A DNA stretch of 25,618 nt from a virus: positions 1 through 25,618 of IMG/VR virus record IMGVR_UViG_3300036770_004271. One strand, given 5' to 3'. How positions within the stretch are numbered: the first letter of the stretch is position 1; each line of letters begins with the position of its first letter. A program made the translations under genes and the position numbers. Under the pieces are notes generated by a model. The model was not told the origin of the DNA and searched no databases. It saw only the letters and a list, made by a program, of their open reading frames with translations. Below are positions 7,885 to 14,662 of the stretch, piece after piece.

Positions 7885-8460
7885 ATGACACAAAAAGAAG
7901 TTAAAATCAAACTTAAAGGACAAGCTGAGAAGAAAGGAAATGAAGTTGTATTAACATCTGGACTTCATTCTGAAGGGGAATTGCTTTTAATGTCTCCTAT
8001 AAAAGTTTCTGATGCATCTTGGATTTGTTCATATGTTGCTAAAATTTCGGATTCTGAAGGAATTTCAGATGTTGATGGCCTCGGTGGTGACGGCATCCGG
8101 ATGAAATTATATTCTGAAGATCAACAAGAACTTTTTGCTGTATCAATGGATACATTTAAAAATTTAGAAAATAACAGCGGAAATGAAATTGTAATCTACT
8201 TTGAAGGAACAAAAGTAGCTCAAGCAGTTTGTCATGAAAGATTCAATGATGGAAAAGAAAAATTTGTTGAAATCATATATTCTGATGAACTTGAAACCGT
8301 TGTAGTTCGTGTTAATGATATGCCAGTAGTAGCATATGCATTTAGCGATATTCCATTTTATTCATTAGTCGATAAACCATTTTTATTATGTTTTTCTTCT
8401 TTTACCGGTGATGCCGGTGGCAAACATATAATATCTAATATTAAATTCGATATTTTATAA
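7885..8460 (+). CDS. Unknown beta-rich protein, possibly lectin-like
   Basis: 191 aa. The alternating hydrophobic pattern and the stretches GELLLMSPI, DVDGLGGDGIRMKLYSE, FVEIIYSDELETVVVRVND and IISNIKFDIL resemble the jelly-roll of concanavalin A/LamG-like carbohydrate-binding domains. No metal site can be assigned with certainty. If correct, it might be a virion or receptor-related protein. This is a fold impression, not a family match. A TATAAA box ends 5 bases before the ATG, and there is no Shine-Dalgarno. Confidence 0.5.
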   Translation: MTQKEVKIKLKGQAEKKGNEVVLTSGLHSEGELLLMSPIKVSDASWICSYVAKISDSEGISDVDGLGGDGIRMKLYSEDQQELFAVSMDTFKNLENNSGNEIVIYFEGTKVAQAVCHERFNDGKEKFVEIIYSDELETVVVRVNDMPVVAYAFSDIPFYSLVDKPFLLCFSSFTGDAGGKHIISNIKFDIL

Positions 8461-8465
8461 TAACG

Positions 8466-8494
8466 GTTTATATTCCGTTCAATTATGTTATAAT
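8466..8494 (+). promoter_or_regulatory. Promoter for lysyl-tRNA synthetase
   Basis: GTTTAT (8466-8471), 17 bases, TATAAT (8489-8494). The -35 box sits inside a small inverted repeat (AACGG at 8463-8467, CCGTT at 8475-8479) that could be an operator. Unlike other promoters here, it leaves a leader of about 24 bases with a GAGGT ribosome site. Confidence 0.6.
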
Positions 8495-8524
8495 GATCTT
8501 AGAACCATTAACTGAGGTTATATA

Positions 8525-9847
8525 ATGTTTTGGAATACAGACGATGTTGATTATGCCAGTCAGATTAATCATCTAAATGATGGTTATCCTGTTTCTCTTG
8601 TTGGACGAGTATTGTCTTATCGTAAAATGGGAGGAGTAAGTTTTGGACATATTTCGGACAATAGTGATACCAAGGTTCAGTTTTGTTTTAATAAAAAGCT
8701 TCTAACTGAGGAACAATATAAGGATTGGTCATCTACACCTCGTATTGGTGATCTTATTGGTATTCAAGGAGAGGTTTGGACTTCATCTACTGGAGAACGC
8801 ACGGTTCTTGTTAATCGGGCTTTCCAGAGGCTTCAGAAGGCTCATGCAAGCTTTCCTGATAAGTGGCATGGTATGACCGATCCAGAGCTTATTAGACGTA
8901 AGCGATGGCTTGAATGTGCTACTGTTCCACAATCTCGTAAGCTATTTCGTAATAGGAGTAGATTGATTCAATCTATTCGTTCTTATTTGGATATTAAGGA
9001 TTTTATGGAAGTAGAGACACCGATTCTTACTCCTCAAGCGAGTGGTGCTCAAGCTCGTCCATTTATTACGCATCATAATGCTCTTGATACGGATCTATAT
9101 ATGCGTATTGCGCCCGAAACATATTTGAAGCGTATGACTGCTGCGGGATTTGATCGTGTATATGAGATTGGCAAGCAATTCCGGAATGAAGGTATTGATG
9201 CTTCTCATTTGCAGGAATTTACTTCTCTTGAATGGTATGCGTCATATTGGGATTATTTGGACAATATGGATTTGTTCCGGAATATGCTTTTTCATATTTG
9301 GAAGGCATTTAATGCTCCTGGGAATGAAGAAATTCAGAATAAGCTACAAAGTTGGCATCAAGCGCCTATTGTAAATTATCGTGAATTGTTTATGCAACAT
9401 ACTGGTTTGAATCCGGATGATATGACTTGTAGGGAAGCGGATCAATTGTTTAAGACTGATGTTCGTCCAAAGCTTCATGATCCAATTTTTGTTATTGATT
9501 ATCCTGCTCATATGAGTCCGATGGCGGCAAGGCATCCAGAAGACTCTAAGACGGTTGAACAATGGCAATTTATTGTAGAGGGTTGGGAAGTTGTAAAGTG
9601 TTATACAGAATTGACTGATCCGGTTCTACAGCGTCAATTGCTTGAAGTTCAGATGCAGGAGCGAGCCAATGGTGATGATGAGGCTATGATGATTGAGGAA
9701 GATTTTTTGGAATGCATGGAACATGGTATGCCGCCTCAGAGTGGTTGTGGTATTGGGATTGATCGTATGGCAAGTTTGCTCTTCGGTGTGAGTAATCTCA
9801 GGGATGTAGTATTTTTCCCTACAATGAAGTCAAATACGCAAACTTGA
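8525..9847 (+). CDS. lysS: Lysyl-tRNA synthetase, class II
   Basis: 440 aa, shorter than the usual ~500. It would charge tRNA-Lys with lysine. N-terminal OB-fold anticodon domain at about 20-105 (SLVGRVLSYR, GHISDNSD, VQGEVW-type strands). Class II core: motif 1 around DFMEVETPILT (159-169), lysine-site region ARPFITHHNALDTDLYMRIAPETYLKR (177-203 in part), motif 2 VYEIGKQFRNEG (212-223) with EFTSLEWY, motif 3 GIGIDRMASLLFG (409-421). ARPFITHHN and the GDDEA segment are typical of LysRS rather than AspRS or AsnRS. The N-terminal extension before the OB fold is missing. It has its own promoter and GAGGT site. No tRNA-Lys is in this window. Phage synthetases are known in very large phages but remain uncommon. 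Confidence 0.93.
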   Translation: MFWNTDDVDYASQINHLNDGYPVSLVGRVLSYRKMGGVSFGHISDNSDTKVQFCFNKKLLTEEQYKDWSSTPRIGDLIGIQGEVWTSSTGERTVLVNRAFQRLQKAHASFPDKWHGMTDPELIRRKRWLECATVPQSRKLFRNRSRLIQSIRSYLDIKDFMEVETPILTPQASGAQARPFITHHNALDTDLYMRIAPETYLKRMTAAGFDRVYEIGKQFRNEGIDASHLQEFTSLEWYASYWDYLDNMDLFRNMLFHIWKAFNAPGNEEIQNKLQSWHQAPIVNYRELFMQHTGLNPDDMTCREADQLFKTDVRPKLHDPIFVIDYPAHMSPMAARHPEDSKTVEQWQFIVEGWEVVKCYTELTDPVLQRQLLEVQMQERANGDDEAMMIEEDFLECMEHGMPPQSGCGIGIDRMASLLFGVSNLRDVVFFPTMKSNTQT

Positions 9848-9878
9848 CATATACTTAAAATAACTGAAAAAAGGAATC

Positions 9879-9915
9879 AAATGGGTTTTGTTGAAAAACA
9901 GCCCATTTTTCCTTT
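9879..9915 (+). terminator. Rho-independent terminator after lysS
   Basis: ATGGG (9881-9885) with following GTTTT pairs with AAAAAC and CCCAT (9902-9906), then a T run. Directly after it TCCTT (9910-9914) can pair with AAGGA (9919-9923), partly covering the Shine-Dalgarno of the next gene. Confidence 0.75.
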
Positions 9916-9929
9916 TATAAGGAGGTTAT

Positions 9930-10559
9930 ATGAAAAATTTTATGTTGATCCCATTTGTATTAATGTCATTGTTTACTTCTGAACAATCAAATACAAATGA
10001 TGAAATCCCAAATGTTAGAAAAATATTTGTGGAAAAAATAATGTCCTGCAATTATGATCCGGATGCGATGAGTCATTATGAACCACCACCGATAGATCCA
10101 AATGCAGAAATTCAATTGGCTTTAGCCCGCATTTGTGTAAGCGAAGCAGGATTCCAAACAAGTACAGATGATTGCACATTTATCTATCATGCTCTCCGAA
10201 ATCGTAGTAGAAATGGAGAAATTACATTAGAAATTATGAGAGCATATGCACGTGGAACTTTTAATACCGAACGAACAGATTCTCGTAGATGGATTCCACA
10301 TCTTAGAGCGGATTTTCAAGAACCATATGGTTGGAGAGAAACGGTTGATTTACCGTGGAGTGCTCGCAGAAACGGTTTTATTTCAGTTTATAATCATGTT
10401 GGTAGATTATTGAGATCTCCCAGAAGGGCTCCTTGTGATAGAAGAATTGATCATTGGGGAGCAAGAGGTTTCCGGAGAGAATTGCATTTATCTAATGGAT
10501 GGCATTTATTGGAATGTGGCAATACTTTAAATGATTTCTGGAGTTTGCCAAGAAGTTAA
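9930..10559 (+). CDS. Secreted protein, possibly a cell-wall hydrolase
   Basis: 209 aa. The N-terminus (Met-Lys, then a hydrophobic stretch to about residue 15, ending SLFTSEQS) looks like a short Sec signal peptide, so the product is probably exported. After a spacer, LALARICVSEAGFQT followed by IYHALRNRS loosely resembles the start of SleB-type cell-wall hydrolases or lytic transglycosylases (ARxxxxEA...VxxNR). The C-terminal part DHWGARGF plus scattered Cys is unassigned. Wall degradation at lysis would fit, but the match is weak. Strong AAGGAGG site 5 bases before the ATG. Confidence 0.55.
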   Translation: MKNFMLIPFVLMSLFTSEQSNTNDEIPNVRKIFVEKIMSCNYDPDAMSHYEPPPIDPNAEIQLALARICVSEAGFQTSTDDCTFIYHALRNRSRNGEITLEIMRAYARGTFNTERTDSRRWIPHLRADFQEPYGWRETVDLPWSARRNGFISVYNHVGRLLRSPRRAPCDRRIDHWGARGFRRELHLSNGWHLLECGNTLNDFWSLPRS

Positions 10560-10599
10560 TCAGAACAATAAAATCAAATACAAAAACCGGGTTCCACAA

Positions 10600-10605
10600 T
10601 ATAAT
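10600..10605 (+). promoter_or_regulatory. -10 box close to the start codon of the next nuclease gene
   Basis: A perfect TATAAT lies 8 bases before the ATG at 10614. An AATACA hexamer lies 17 bases further upstream and is a weak -35. No Shine-Dalgarno is present, so the mRNA would be leaderless or nearly so. Confidence 0.5.
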
Positions 10606-10613
10606 TATATATT

Positions 10614-11411
10614 ATGACTGAAATAGAATTAATATGTAAGAAATGTGAAACTCGGTTTTTTGTTAATGGCAAAAAAAATATCAGATCATTTTGCAGTAGA
10701 AAATGTTCAAATAGTAGAACATGGTCTGAAGAAGATAAAAAGAAAAAATCTCAATCAGCTAAAAATAGCGAAAAAGTTTTAACAGCAAATCAAAATCGCA
10801 TTTTAGAAAAAACGAAAAAAGAATGCAAATGTGGTAAAACGTTTTTTGTTCTGCCATCCAAGATTCAAAAAAAATATTGTTCTATAGAATGCTCTAATCA
10901 ATTTGCAATAAAAGCAAGTGGTGGATATAGAGAAGGATCGGGTAGAAGCAAGTCTGGACATTATAAAGGCATATATTGCGGCTCAACATATGAATTATGC
11001 TGGGTCATTTATAATTTAGATCACAATATCCCTTTTAGTAGATTCCCTGGAACGTTAACAAATGGCAAGATAAAATACATTCCAGATTTTTTGCAAGAAG
11101 AAAATGTTATTGTAGAAATAAAAGGGTATGAACAAAAGGATAAGGTTCAAGCTAAAATAAGGTTGGCTGAAGAAAAAGGATACAAAGTAAAAATTCTTTA
11201 CAAAAATGATTTAAAAGTATGCTTTGACTATGTTATGTTAAGGTATAAGACAAAGACGAACAAGTTATATACCTTATACGACGGATACAAGCCAAAATAC
11301 GAATATAATTGTTCTTTATGTGAAAAAAGTTATTTTCGGGATAAGCAAATAAAAACCAAAAATACTTTTTGTTCTAAAAGTTGTTCTATGAAGTTTAATA
11401 GACTTCTATAA
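10614..11411 (+). CDS. PD-(D/E)XK homing-type endonuclease with zinc fingers
   Basis: 265 aa. The N-terminal half has Cys motifs (CKKC at 8-11, CSRKC 27-31, CKCG 71-74, CSIEC 89-93) and the C-terminus another set (CSLC and CSKSC), probably zinc knuckles. TWSEEDKKKKSQSAKNSE resembles a NUMOD3 unit. The centre looks like a PD-(D/E)XK nuclease core: STYELCW (Glu127), YIPDF (Asp158) and VIVEIKG (Glu168, Lys170), followed by an amphipathic helix and a strand (YKVKILY). Nucleases of this fold joined to zinc fingers occur as homing enzymes in T4-like and other large phages. It ends 2 bases before tRNA-Glu, consistent with homing near tRNA genes. Confidence 0.75.
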   Translation: MTEIELICKKCETRFFVNGKKNIRSFCSRKCSNSRTWSEEDKKKKSQSAKNSEKVLTANQNRILEKTKKECKCGKTFFVLPSKIQKKYCSIECSNQFAIKASGGYREGSGRSKSGHYKGIYCGSTYELCWVIYNLDHNIPFSRFPGTLTNGKIKYIPDFLQEENVIVEIKGYEQKDKVQAKIRLAEEKGYKVKILYKNDLKVCFDYVMLRYKTKTNKLYTLYDGYKPKYEYNCSLCEKSYFRDKQIKTKNTFCSKSCSMKFNRLL

Positions 11412-11412
11412 T

Positions 11413-11485
11413 GGTCCCATAGATTAGCGGTTAAATCGTCTGACTTTCACTCAGAAGAGCATGGGTTCAAACCCCATTGGGATCG
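11413..11485 (+). tRNA. tRNA-Glu (anticodon TTC)
   Basis: Full cloverleaf: acceptor GGTCCCA/TGGGATC (one G-T pair), D stem GATT/AATC, anticodon stem TCTGA/TCAGA with loop CTTTCAC, T stem ATGGG/CCCAT with loop TTCAAAC, discriminator G. CCA is not encoded. Confidence 0.95.
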
Positions 11486-11526
11486 TCGCTCTCTAAATCC
11501 CCGAAATTATTACACTAAATAATGGA

Positions 11527-11555
11527 TTTAAATCTGCTTAAGAATTACTTATAAT
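11527..11555 (+). promoter_or_regulatory. Promoter, leaderless type
   Basis: TTTAAA (11527-11532), exactly 17 bases, TATAAT (11550-11555), then 6 bases to the ATG at 11562. The expected 5' end coincides with the start codon. Confidence 0.65.
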
Positions 11556-11561
11556 AAGCTT

Positions 11562-11717
11562 ATGTCTAACAATAAGAAAAATAAGAAGCCTCTTAAGCAC
11601 CGTTCAGCAATCGCTGAATTCATGCTTTTTAATCTCGGTGGTGGTGCCATGCGTGATCGTCGTAAACGCCGTCAAAAGGCTCGTAAACACGATTATCGCA
11701 ATCCACAGAATTGGTAA
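11562..11717 (+). CDS. Small very basic protein (51 aa)
   Basis: ATG at 11562 to TAA at 11715. The composition is extreme: the N-terminus is Lys/Asn-rich (NNKKNKK) and residues 31-43 run RDRRKRRQKARKH, with a short hydrophobic patch AEFMLFNLGGG between. No family recognised. Nucleic-acid or ribosome binding is plausible from charge alone. Support for a real gene comes from a perfect promoter ending 6 bases before the ATG and from CGT-rich codon use like other expressed genes here. Confidence 0.65.
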   Translation: MSNNKKNKKPLKHRSAIAEFMLFNLGGGAMRDRRKRRQKARKHDYRNPQNW

Positions 11718-11722
11718 ATTCT

Positions 11723-12145
11723 ATGCCAGGACGAAAACGTATCGTTCATCAAGAATTTATTCCAGGCGGTAAACGATTCTGGAAAGTCGGACAAATCTAT
11801 ATCCTACGCCAAAGTATAACGCTTTATTACGAAAAACCAGAATTAAAACATAATCGCATTATTCGTAGAAGAACCAATCGTAAATGGAATTATGATCCAA
11901 CCATTCCATTTGATGTAATTCCAAGAGGTCAAACGTTTATCGCACTTAAAAAACCTCTTTATTGTTTTTCCCCAAATTCCGTTGATTGCTCAGTTGATGA
12001 ATCCGGTTGGCGTAGCGATAAAATATTTGAATATTCAAGATACTATAAACTAAACATTCTATGTGGAGATAAAGTTGGTTGGATATTTTTCAATCATTAT
12101 GTTAGTCCCAGAGTCTATTGCAAACCTCTAAAAATCAAAGAATAA
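11723..12145 (+). CDS. Unknown 140-aa protein
   Basis: The frame could start at a TTG at 11711, overlapping the previous gene. The ATG at 11723 (MPGRKRIVHQ) lies 5 bases after the preceding stop and is preferred. The protein is basic, rich in Tyr, Trp and Arg, and looks like mostly beta strands (FWKVGQIYILRQ, DKVGWIFFNHYV). No recognised domain, signal peptide or membrane segment. It is followed by the next gene after one base, so the three small genes form an operon. Confidence 0.6.
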   Translation: MPGRKRIVHQEFIPGGKRFWKVGQIYILRQSITLYYEKPELKHNRIIRRRTNRKWNYDPTIPFDVIPRGQTFIALKKPLYCFSPNSVDCSVDESGWRSDKIFEYSRYYKLNILCGDKVGWIFFNHYVSPRVYCKPLKIKE

Positions 12146-12146
12146 A

Positions 12147-12917
12147 ATGACATTTCAAATCACACAATCAATATTTCTGGATAACGTTCTTGATAAACTA
12201 ACAACACAAGAAAAAACCACGTTGGAGAAAATTGATTATCTAAATAAGCTTCGTCTTAATAGAAGGTTTTATGGTTGGGGAAGAAACCTGGTTGATAATA
12301 TGGTCAATGATCAACCTTCTCGTTCTCTAACATTTGAGGGTTTTATTCATAGAGGTCAAATTAGCTCTCCAGTTAAGCTATATTGGGATAATGATTATCA
12401 ATCTGTAATGATAGATTATCCAACCATTTCTACTAATAGTAGTCCACCTCCTTATGTTCCAAATGGTTCTATCCGATTTCAAACTACTTTTGGAACGTTT
12501 ATTACTTTTGGACAAGTAAATAAATGGTCATTGAATTCTGAATATGAAAGTCTTATCAAGCAATTTCGCAAGGCATATGCTGAAGCGTGGCTTAATTTGA
12601 AGCGTAAGAAGGTAAATGAACTAAAGAATAGTTTGGATAGTGATTCAATTAATGAATTTATTGCAGTAAAGCGAGCTATTAAAACTCAAGCTATTATTGA
12701 AATCAATATTCAAACAGCGACATTGATGAGTAAGTTGGAAAATTATCAGAGGAATATTTCTACCATTACGAATCCAGCGGAAGCAAACAGTTTGTTTAAT
12801 GAAGTAGAAACACTTATGATCAAGTTGAAGTATATGCATGAGCGTAATGTTTCAAAGCTTAATAATAATCCCAGAATTCCTGGTGGAAAGAAAGTAAAGA
12901 ATTTAATTAATTCCTAA
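12147..12917 (+). CDS. Unknown 256-aa protein with helical C-terminal half
   Basis: The N-terminal half is beta-like with a Pro-rich turn (STNSSPPPYVPNG). Residues from about 135 to 240 are strongly helical and charged (YAEAWLNLKRKKVNELKNSL, then AVKRAIKTQAIIEIN), compatible with a coiled coil. The tail is basic (PGGKKVKNLIN). No family recognised; a structural or DNA-associated role is possible. It begins one base after the preceding stop. A GTTTATA motif follows its stop at 12921. Confidence 0.6.
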   Translation: MTFQITQSIFLDNVLDKLTTQEKTTLEKIDYLNKLRLNRRFYGWGRNLVDNMVNDQPSRSLTFEGFIHRGQISSPVKLYWDNDYQSVMIDYPTISTNSSPPPYVPNGSIRFQTTFGTFITFGQVNKWSLNSEYESLIKQFRKAYAEAWLNLKRKKVNELKNSLDSDSINEFIAVKRAIKTQAIIEINIQTATLMSKLENYQRNISTITNPAEANSLFNEVETLMIKLKYMHERNVSKLNNNPRIPGGKKVKNLINS

Positions 12918-12937
12918 ACAGTTTATAATCTTAAGAA

Positions 12938-12966
12938 AATACAGTAAGATCAGATCTATCTATAAT
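12938..12966 (+). promoter_or_regulatory. Possible promoter of the tRNA-Ala gene
   Basis: AATACA (12938-12943), 17 bases, TATAAT (12961-12966), with the tRNA beginning 17 bases after the -10. A second candidate is GTTTAT (12921-12926) with TAAGAT (12945-12950), spaced 18. Confidence 0.45.
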
Positions 12967-12983
12967 AGAGATTGATCCTCTCA

Positions 12984-13055
12984 GGGGGTTTAGTATAATG
13001 GCGATTACAATGCCCTTGCAAGGCATGAATTCGAGTTCGATTCTCGAAACCTCCA
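12984..13055 (+). tRNA. tRNA-Ala (anticodon TGC)
   Basis: Acceptor GGGGGTT/AACCTCC, D stem GTA/TAC, anticodon stem ATGCC/GGCAT with loop CTTGCAA, T stem TCGAG/CTCGA with loop TTCGATT, discriminator A. CCA is not encoded. Confidence 0.93.
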
Positions 13056-13087
13056 TTTAGTCCATTCTTTGATAATTAAATAATTTC

Positions 13088-13143
13088 GTATCTTATCCAA
13101 TGGTTCTTCATCGTCTTTAGAACTTGATAAGGCAATGAGATAC
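13088..13143 (+). ncRNA. Candidate three-tier RNA hairpin downstream of tRNA-Ala
   Basis: Three nested perfect 5-base helices: GTATC (13088-13092)/GATAC (13139-13143), TTATC (13093-13097)/GATAA (13126-13130), GTTCT (13103-13107)/AGAAC (13119-13123). No poly-T tract follows, so it is not an ordinary terminator. It may be a processing signal or part of a larger RNA. Confidence 0.4.
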
Positions 13144-13180
13144 AAAAGGTCCGTAAGTATCTGATTTAAATTTGTTTCAT

Positions 13181-13209
13181 TATATATAACTTACTTATTT
13201 GTTTTAGAT
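13181..13209 (+). promoter_or_regulatory. Promoter-like site resembling that of tRNA-Arg
   Basis: TTAGAT (13204-13209) is preceded by CTTATTTG, and the stretch 13194-13214 closely matches 20198-20219, which lies just before tRNA-Arg. The -35 region is only TATATA (13181-13186). Transcription would begin near 13216, ahead of the structured stretch and tRNA-Asn. Confidence 0.45.
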
Positions 13210-13215
13210 CAGAGA

Positions 13216-13430
13216 AAATAAACTAATATGTTTAATAGTCGGAGTATTACAGTTACTTGTAGTTGGCGATGATTACAAGATATCAGAAGCGACCTGATAT
13301 GCCGAAAAGATTAACTAACCCTTTTGTTAATTTATGCGGAGACAAAGCCCCTCTTCGGGAAAGAAGCCGTAGATAGACCGGTAAACGAGAAAGCCAATAT
13401 TATATTTGTAACATTTTAAAGGAGCTCGTG
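13216..13430 (+). ncRNA. Unexplained structured non-coding stretch before split tRNA-Asn
   Basis: There is no coding frame of note. Perfect helices include CTTGTA (13256-13261)/TACAAG (13274-13279), ATATCAG (13280-13286)/CTGATAT (13294-13300) and TTAAC (13311-13315)/GTTAA (13326-13330), followed by a GC-richer block at 13336-13395 with a C(TTCG)G turn at 13353-13358. Composition differs from the AT-rich surroundings, as expected for a folded RNA. I could not fit it to RNase P RNA, tmRNA, 6S or a group I core. Large phages often keep structured RNAs such as GOLLD or ROOL beside tRNA genes, but this one is shorter. Confidence 0.4.
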
Positions 13431-13437
13431 CTATCAT

Positions 13438-13716
13438 GCCCATTTAGCTCAGAGGTAGAGCAAGCGGCTGTCAGGTTGGCAGCGTTATCGGGAAACTGAT
13501 AAATGAAAATTGCCCAAATTCGGGGAACTCTTAACAGGTAAAGCTGATGACAATCCCGAGCCAAGCCCGAAAGGGAAGGTGTAGAGACTAGAGGGGCAAT
13601 ATCCTAACGAGAAAGACGAGGATAATGGGATAGTCCAGACCACAAACCGAAAGGGTAGTGAAAACTATAGTGGTAAAGTAACCGCTTGGTCGGTGGTTCG
13701 ACCCCATCAATGGGCG
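13438..13716 (+). tRNA. tRNA-Asn (anticodon GTT) interrupted by a group I intron
   Basis: The exons are 13438-13471 and 13679-13716. Joined, they give a complete cloverleaf: acceptor GCCCATT/AATGGGC, D stem GCTC/GAGC, anticodon stem AGCGG/CCGCT with loop CTGTTAA, T stem GGTGG/CCATC with loop TTCGACC, discriminator G as usual for tRNA-Asn. CCA is not encoded. The junction falls between anticodon bases 35 and 36, so no functional anticodon exists until splicing. Confidence 0.92.
13472..13678 (+). ncRNA. Self-splicing group I intron in tRNA-Asn
   Basis: 207 bases, no reading frame. P1: exon GCTGT (13467-13471) pairs with guide GCAGC (13479-13483), with the required U-G at the splice site. P10: adjacent GGTTG (13474-13478) pairs with the start of exon 2, TAACC. 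P3: ATTGCCC (13510-13516)/GGGCAAT (13594-13600). P4: TCGGG (13521-13525)/CCCGA (13555-13559). P6a: CCC-GAAA-GGG. P7: GACTA (13586-13590)/TAGTC (13631-13635). P8: ATCCT (13601-13605)/AGGAT. It ends in the conserved G at 13678. The small size and tRNA location resemble subgroup IC3. Confidence 0.92.
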
Positions 13717-13745
13717 CTAATTTCGTTATTCTTTATCTTAATAAA

Positions 13746-13819
13746 GTGGGTATGGCGTAATCAGGCTAGCGTACTCCGTTTGGGGCGGAGAGGTAAGAGT
13801 TCAAATCCCTTTACCCGCA
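13746..13819 (+). tRNA. tRNA-Pro (anticodon TGG)
   Basis: Acceptor GTGGGTA/TACCCGC (one T-G pair), D stem GCGT/GCGT with wobble pairs, anticodon stem CTCCG/CGGAG with loop TTTGGGG, T stem AAGAG/CCCTT (one mismatch) with loop TTCAAAT, discriminator A. Confidence 0.9.
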
Positions 13820-13865
13820 TCGATCTTATTCGTTCGGAACGAACTACTCCGAATTTTTTCAAAAA

Positions 13866-13891
13866 GGCACGATTAACGTCGTGCCTTTTTT
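13866..13891 (+). terminator. Rho-independent terminator ending the tRNA cluster
   Basis: GGCACGA (13866-13872) pairs with TCGTGCC (13879-13885), with A and T runs on either side. Confidence 0.9.
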
Positions 13892-13979
13892 GTTTTTAAT
13901 GCAAATTTTTTTGCAAATCAAAGATTATGATATTTGCTAACTATTTATAGCTATCATATTAACATATGGAGTATAAATT

Positions 13980-14351
13980 ATGAAAGTTTCATTATCAGAT
14001 TTACGTAAATTAATTCGTGAAGCCGTAGAAGAAGTTATGGCTACAGAAGGTGTTGAAGAGCAAGATGGTGGAGGTGTTGATGAATTTCTTCTTCCATTTA
14101 TGAGATCTGCTCGTCGAGGCGGTACAGGCGCTGCAAGAGAATTATCTCGAGAAATGCCAAAATTTGATCTTTCCACTAAGAAAGGTCCGGATCTCCGAAT
14201 AGCTTTACAAGCATTACTTGACGAATATGCACTTACATCTGATGAATCTGGTAAAAAGCAAATTGTTGATCAAATTATTAAATTTACAGAAATGCATCAA
14301 ATGAAAGTGGAATCACTTAGACGACAATTAAAATTATTAAAAAATCGTTGA
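13980..14351 (+). CDS. Unknown 123-aa helical protein with LRxxIREAVEE N-terminus
   Basis: It starts MKVSLSDLRKLIREAVEEVM, an amphipathic helix type that recurs at the N-termini of unrelated proteins in large marine-type phages. The protein from 16365 has a similar opening (RKLLKEYIKLIVEN). After a Gly/Glu linker the C-terminal half (about 60-123) is helical (IALQALLDEYA, EMHQMKVESLRRQLKLLK). No enzymatic motif. The shared leading helix might be a targeting or packaging tag, which is speculation. A GGAG site lies 8 bases before the ATG. Confidence 0.6.
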   Translation: MKVSLSDLRKLIREAVEEVMATEGVEEQDGGGVDEFLLPFMRSARRGGTGAARELSREMPKFDLSTKKGPDLRIALQALLDEYALTSDESGKKQIVDQIIKFTEMHQMKVESLRRQLKLLKNR

Positions 14352-14360
14352 TATATATAC

Positions 14361-14389
14361 TTGAAATCTAATTAGATACAGTATATACT
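14361..14389 (+). promoter_or_regulatory. Promoter, leaderless type
   Basis: TTGAAA (14361-14366), 17 bases, TATACT (14384-14389), then 6 bases to the ATG at 14396. The predicted transcript begins at or next to the start codon. Confidence 0.7.
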
Positions 14390-14395
14390 GATAAT

Positions 14396-14578
14396 ATGAA
14401 TGAATACGAAATTTTGATCTCAGTTTTTGTAGAAAAGCTTGAAGCTGGAGTTCTTACTATGAAAGACGTAGAAGATATCTATCAAACTGCGCCGCCTTCT
14501 GTAAAAGAAGGGGTTTTGAGCTCTATTAAGACAAGAATTGAACTATATAGATTAGTTCAATTGCGTAATGCTAGCTGA
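14396..14578 (+). CDS. Small acidic helical protein (60 aa)
   Basis: MNEYEILISVFVEKLEAGVLTMKDVEDIYQ and the rest form about three helices with Glu/Asp and hydrophobic spacing. No recognised family. It is supported as a gene by a textbook promoter immediately before it and a strong terminator 20 bases after its stop, making it a single-gene leaderless transcription unit. Confidence 0.65.
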   Translation: MNEYEILISVFVEKLEAGVLTMKDVEDIYQTAPPSVKEGVLSSIKTRIELYRLVQLRNAS

Positions 14579-14597
14579 GAACTAAGTCTAATAACAA

Positions 14598-14622
14598 ACC
14601 CGATGTTTCCATCGGGTTTTTT
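14598..14622 (+). terminator. Rho-independent terminator
   Basis: ACCCGATG (14598-14605), loop TTTC, CATCGGGT (14610-14617), T run. The next promoter starts within the end of its T-rich tail. Confidence 0.92.
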
Positions 14623-14625
14623 GTT

Positions 14626-14654
14626 TTTACATTTAATCATCGATGCATCATAAT
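14626..14654 (+). promoter_or_regulatory. Promoter of isocitrate lyase, leaderless type
   Basis: TTTACA (14626-14631), 17 bases, CATAAT (14649-14654), 8 bases, ATG. No Shine-Dalgarno precedes the gene. Confidence 0.65.
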
Positions 14655-14662
14655 TAGGCACT

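Noticed and set aside
7819-7923. N-terminal extension of the minus-strand DGTHR gene
   Set aside because: The extra 35 residues are a hydrophobic translation of AT-rich promoter DNA and overlap the divergent gene; the ATG at 7818 is more plausible.
9844-9849. Perfect TTGACA at the end of lysS
   Set aside because: There is no -10 box at the right distance; the next region is an A-rich run and a terminator.
11407-11412. Perfect TATAAT immediately before tRNA-Glu
   Set aside because: It overlaps the stop of the nuclease gene and touches the first base of the tRNA, so transcription would start inside the tRNA.
13542-13576. Hammerhead-ribozyme-like CTGATGA followed by GAAA inside the tRNA intron
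   Set aside because: The bases between them do not form stem II, and the GAAA is the loop of P6a in a well-fitting group I intron.
13693-13899. 68-codon frame across tRNA-Asn exon 2 and tRNA-Pro
   Set aside because: It merely translates tRNA genes and the terminator.
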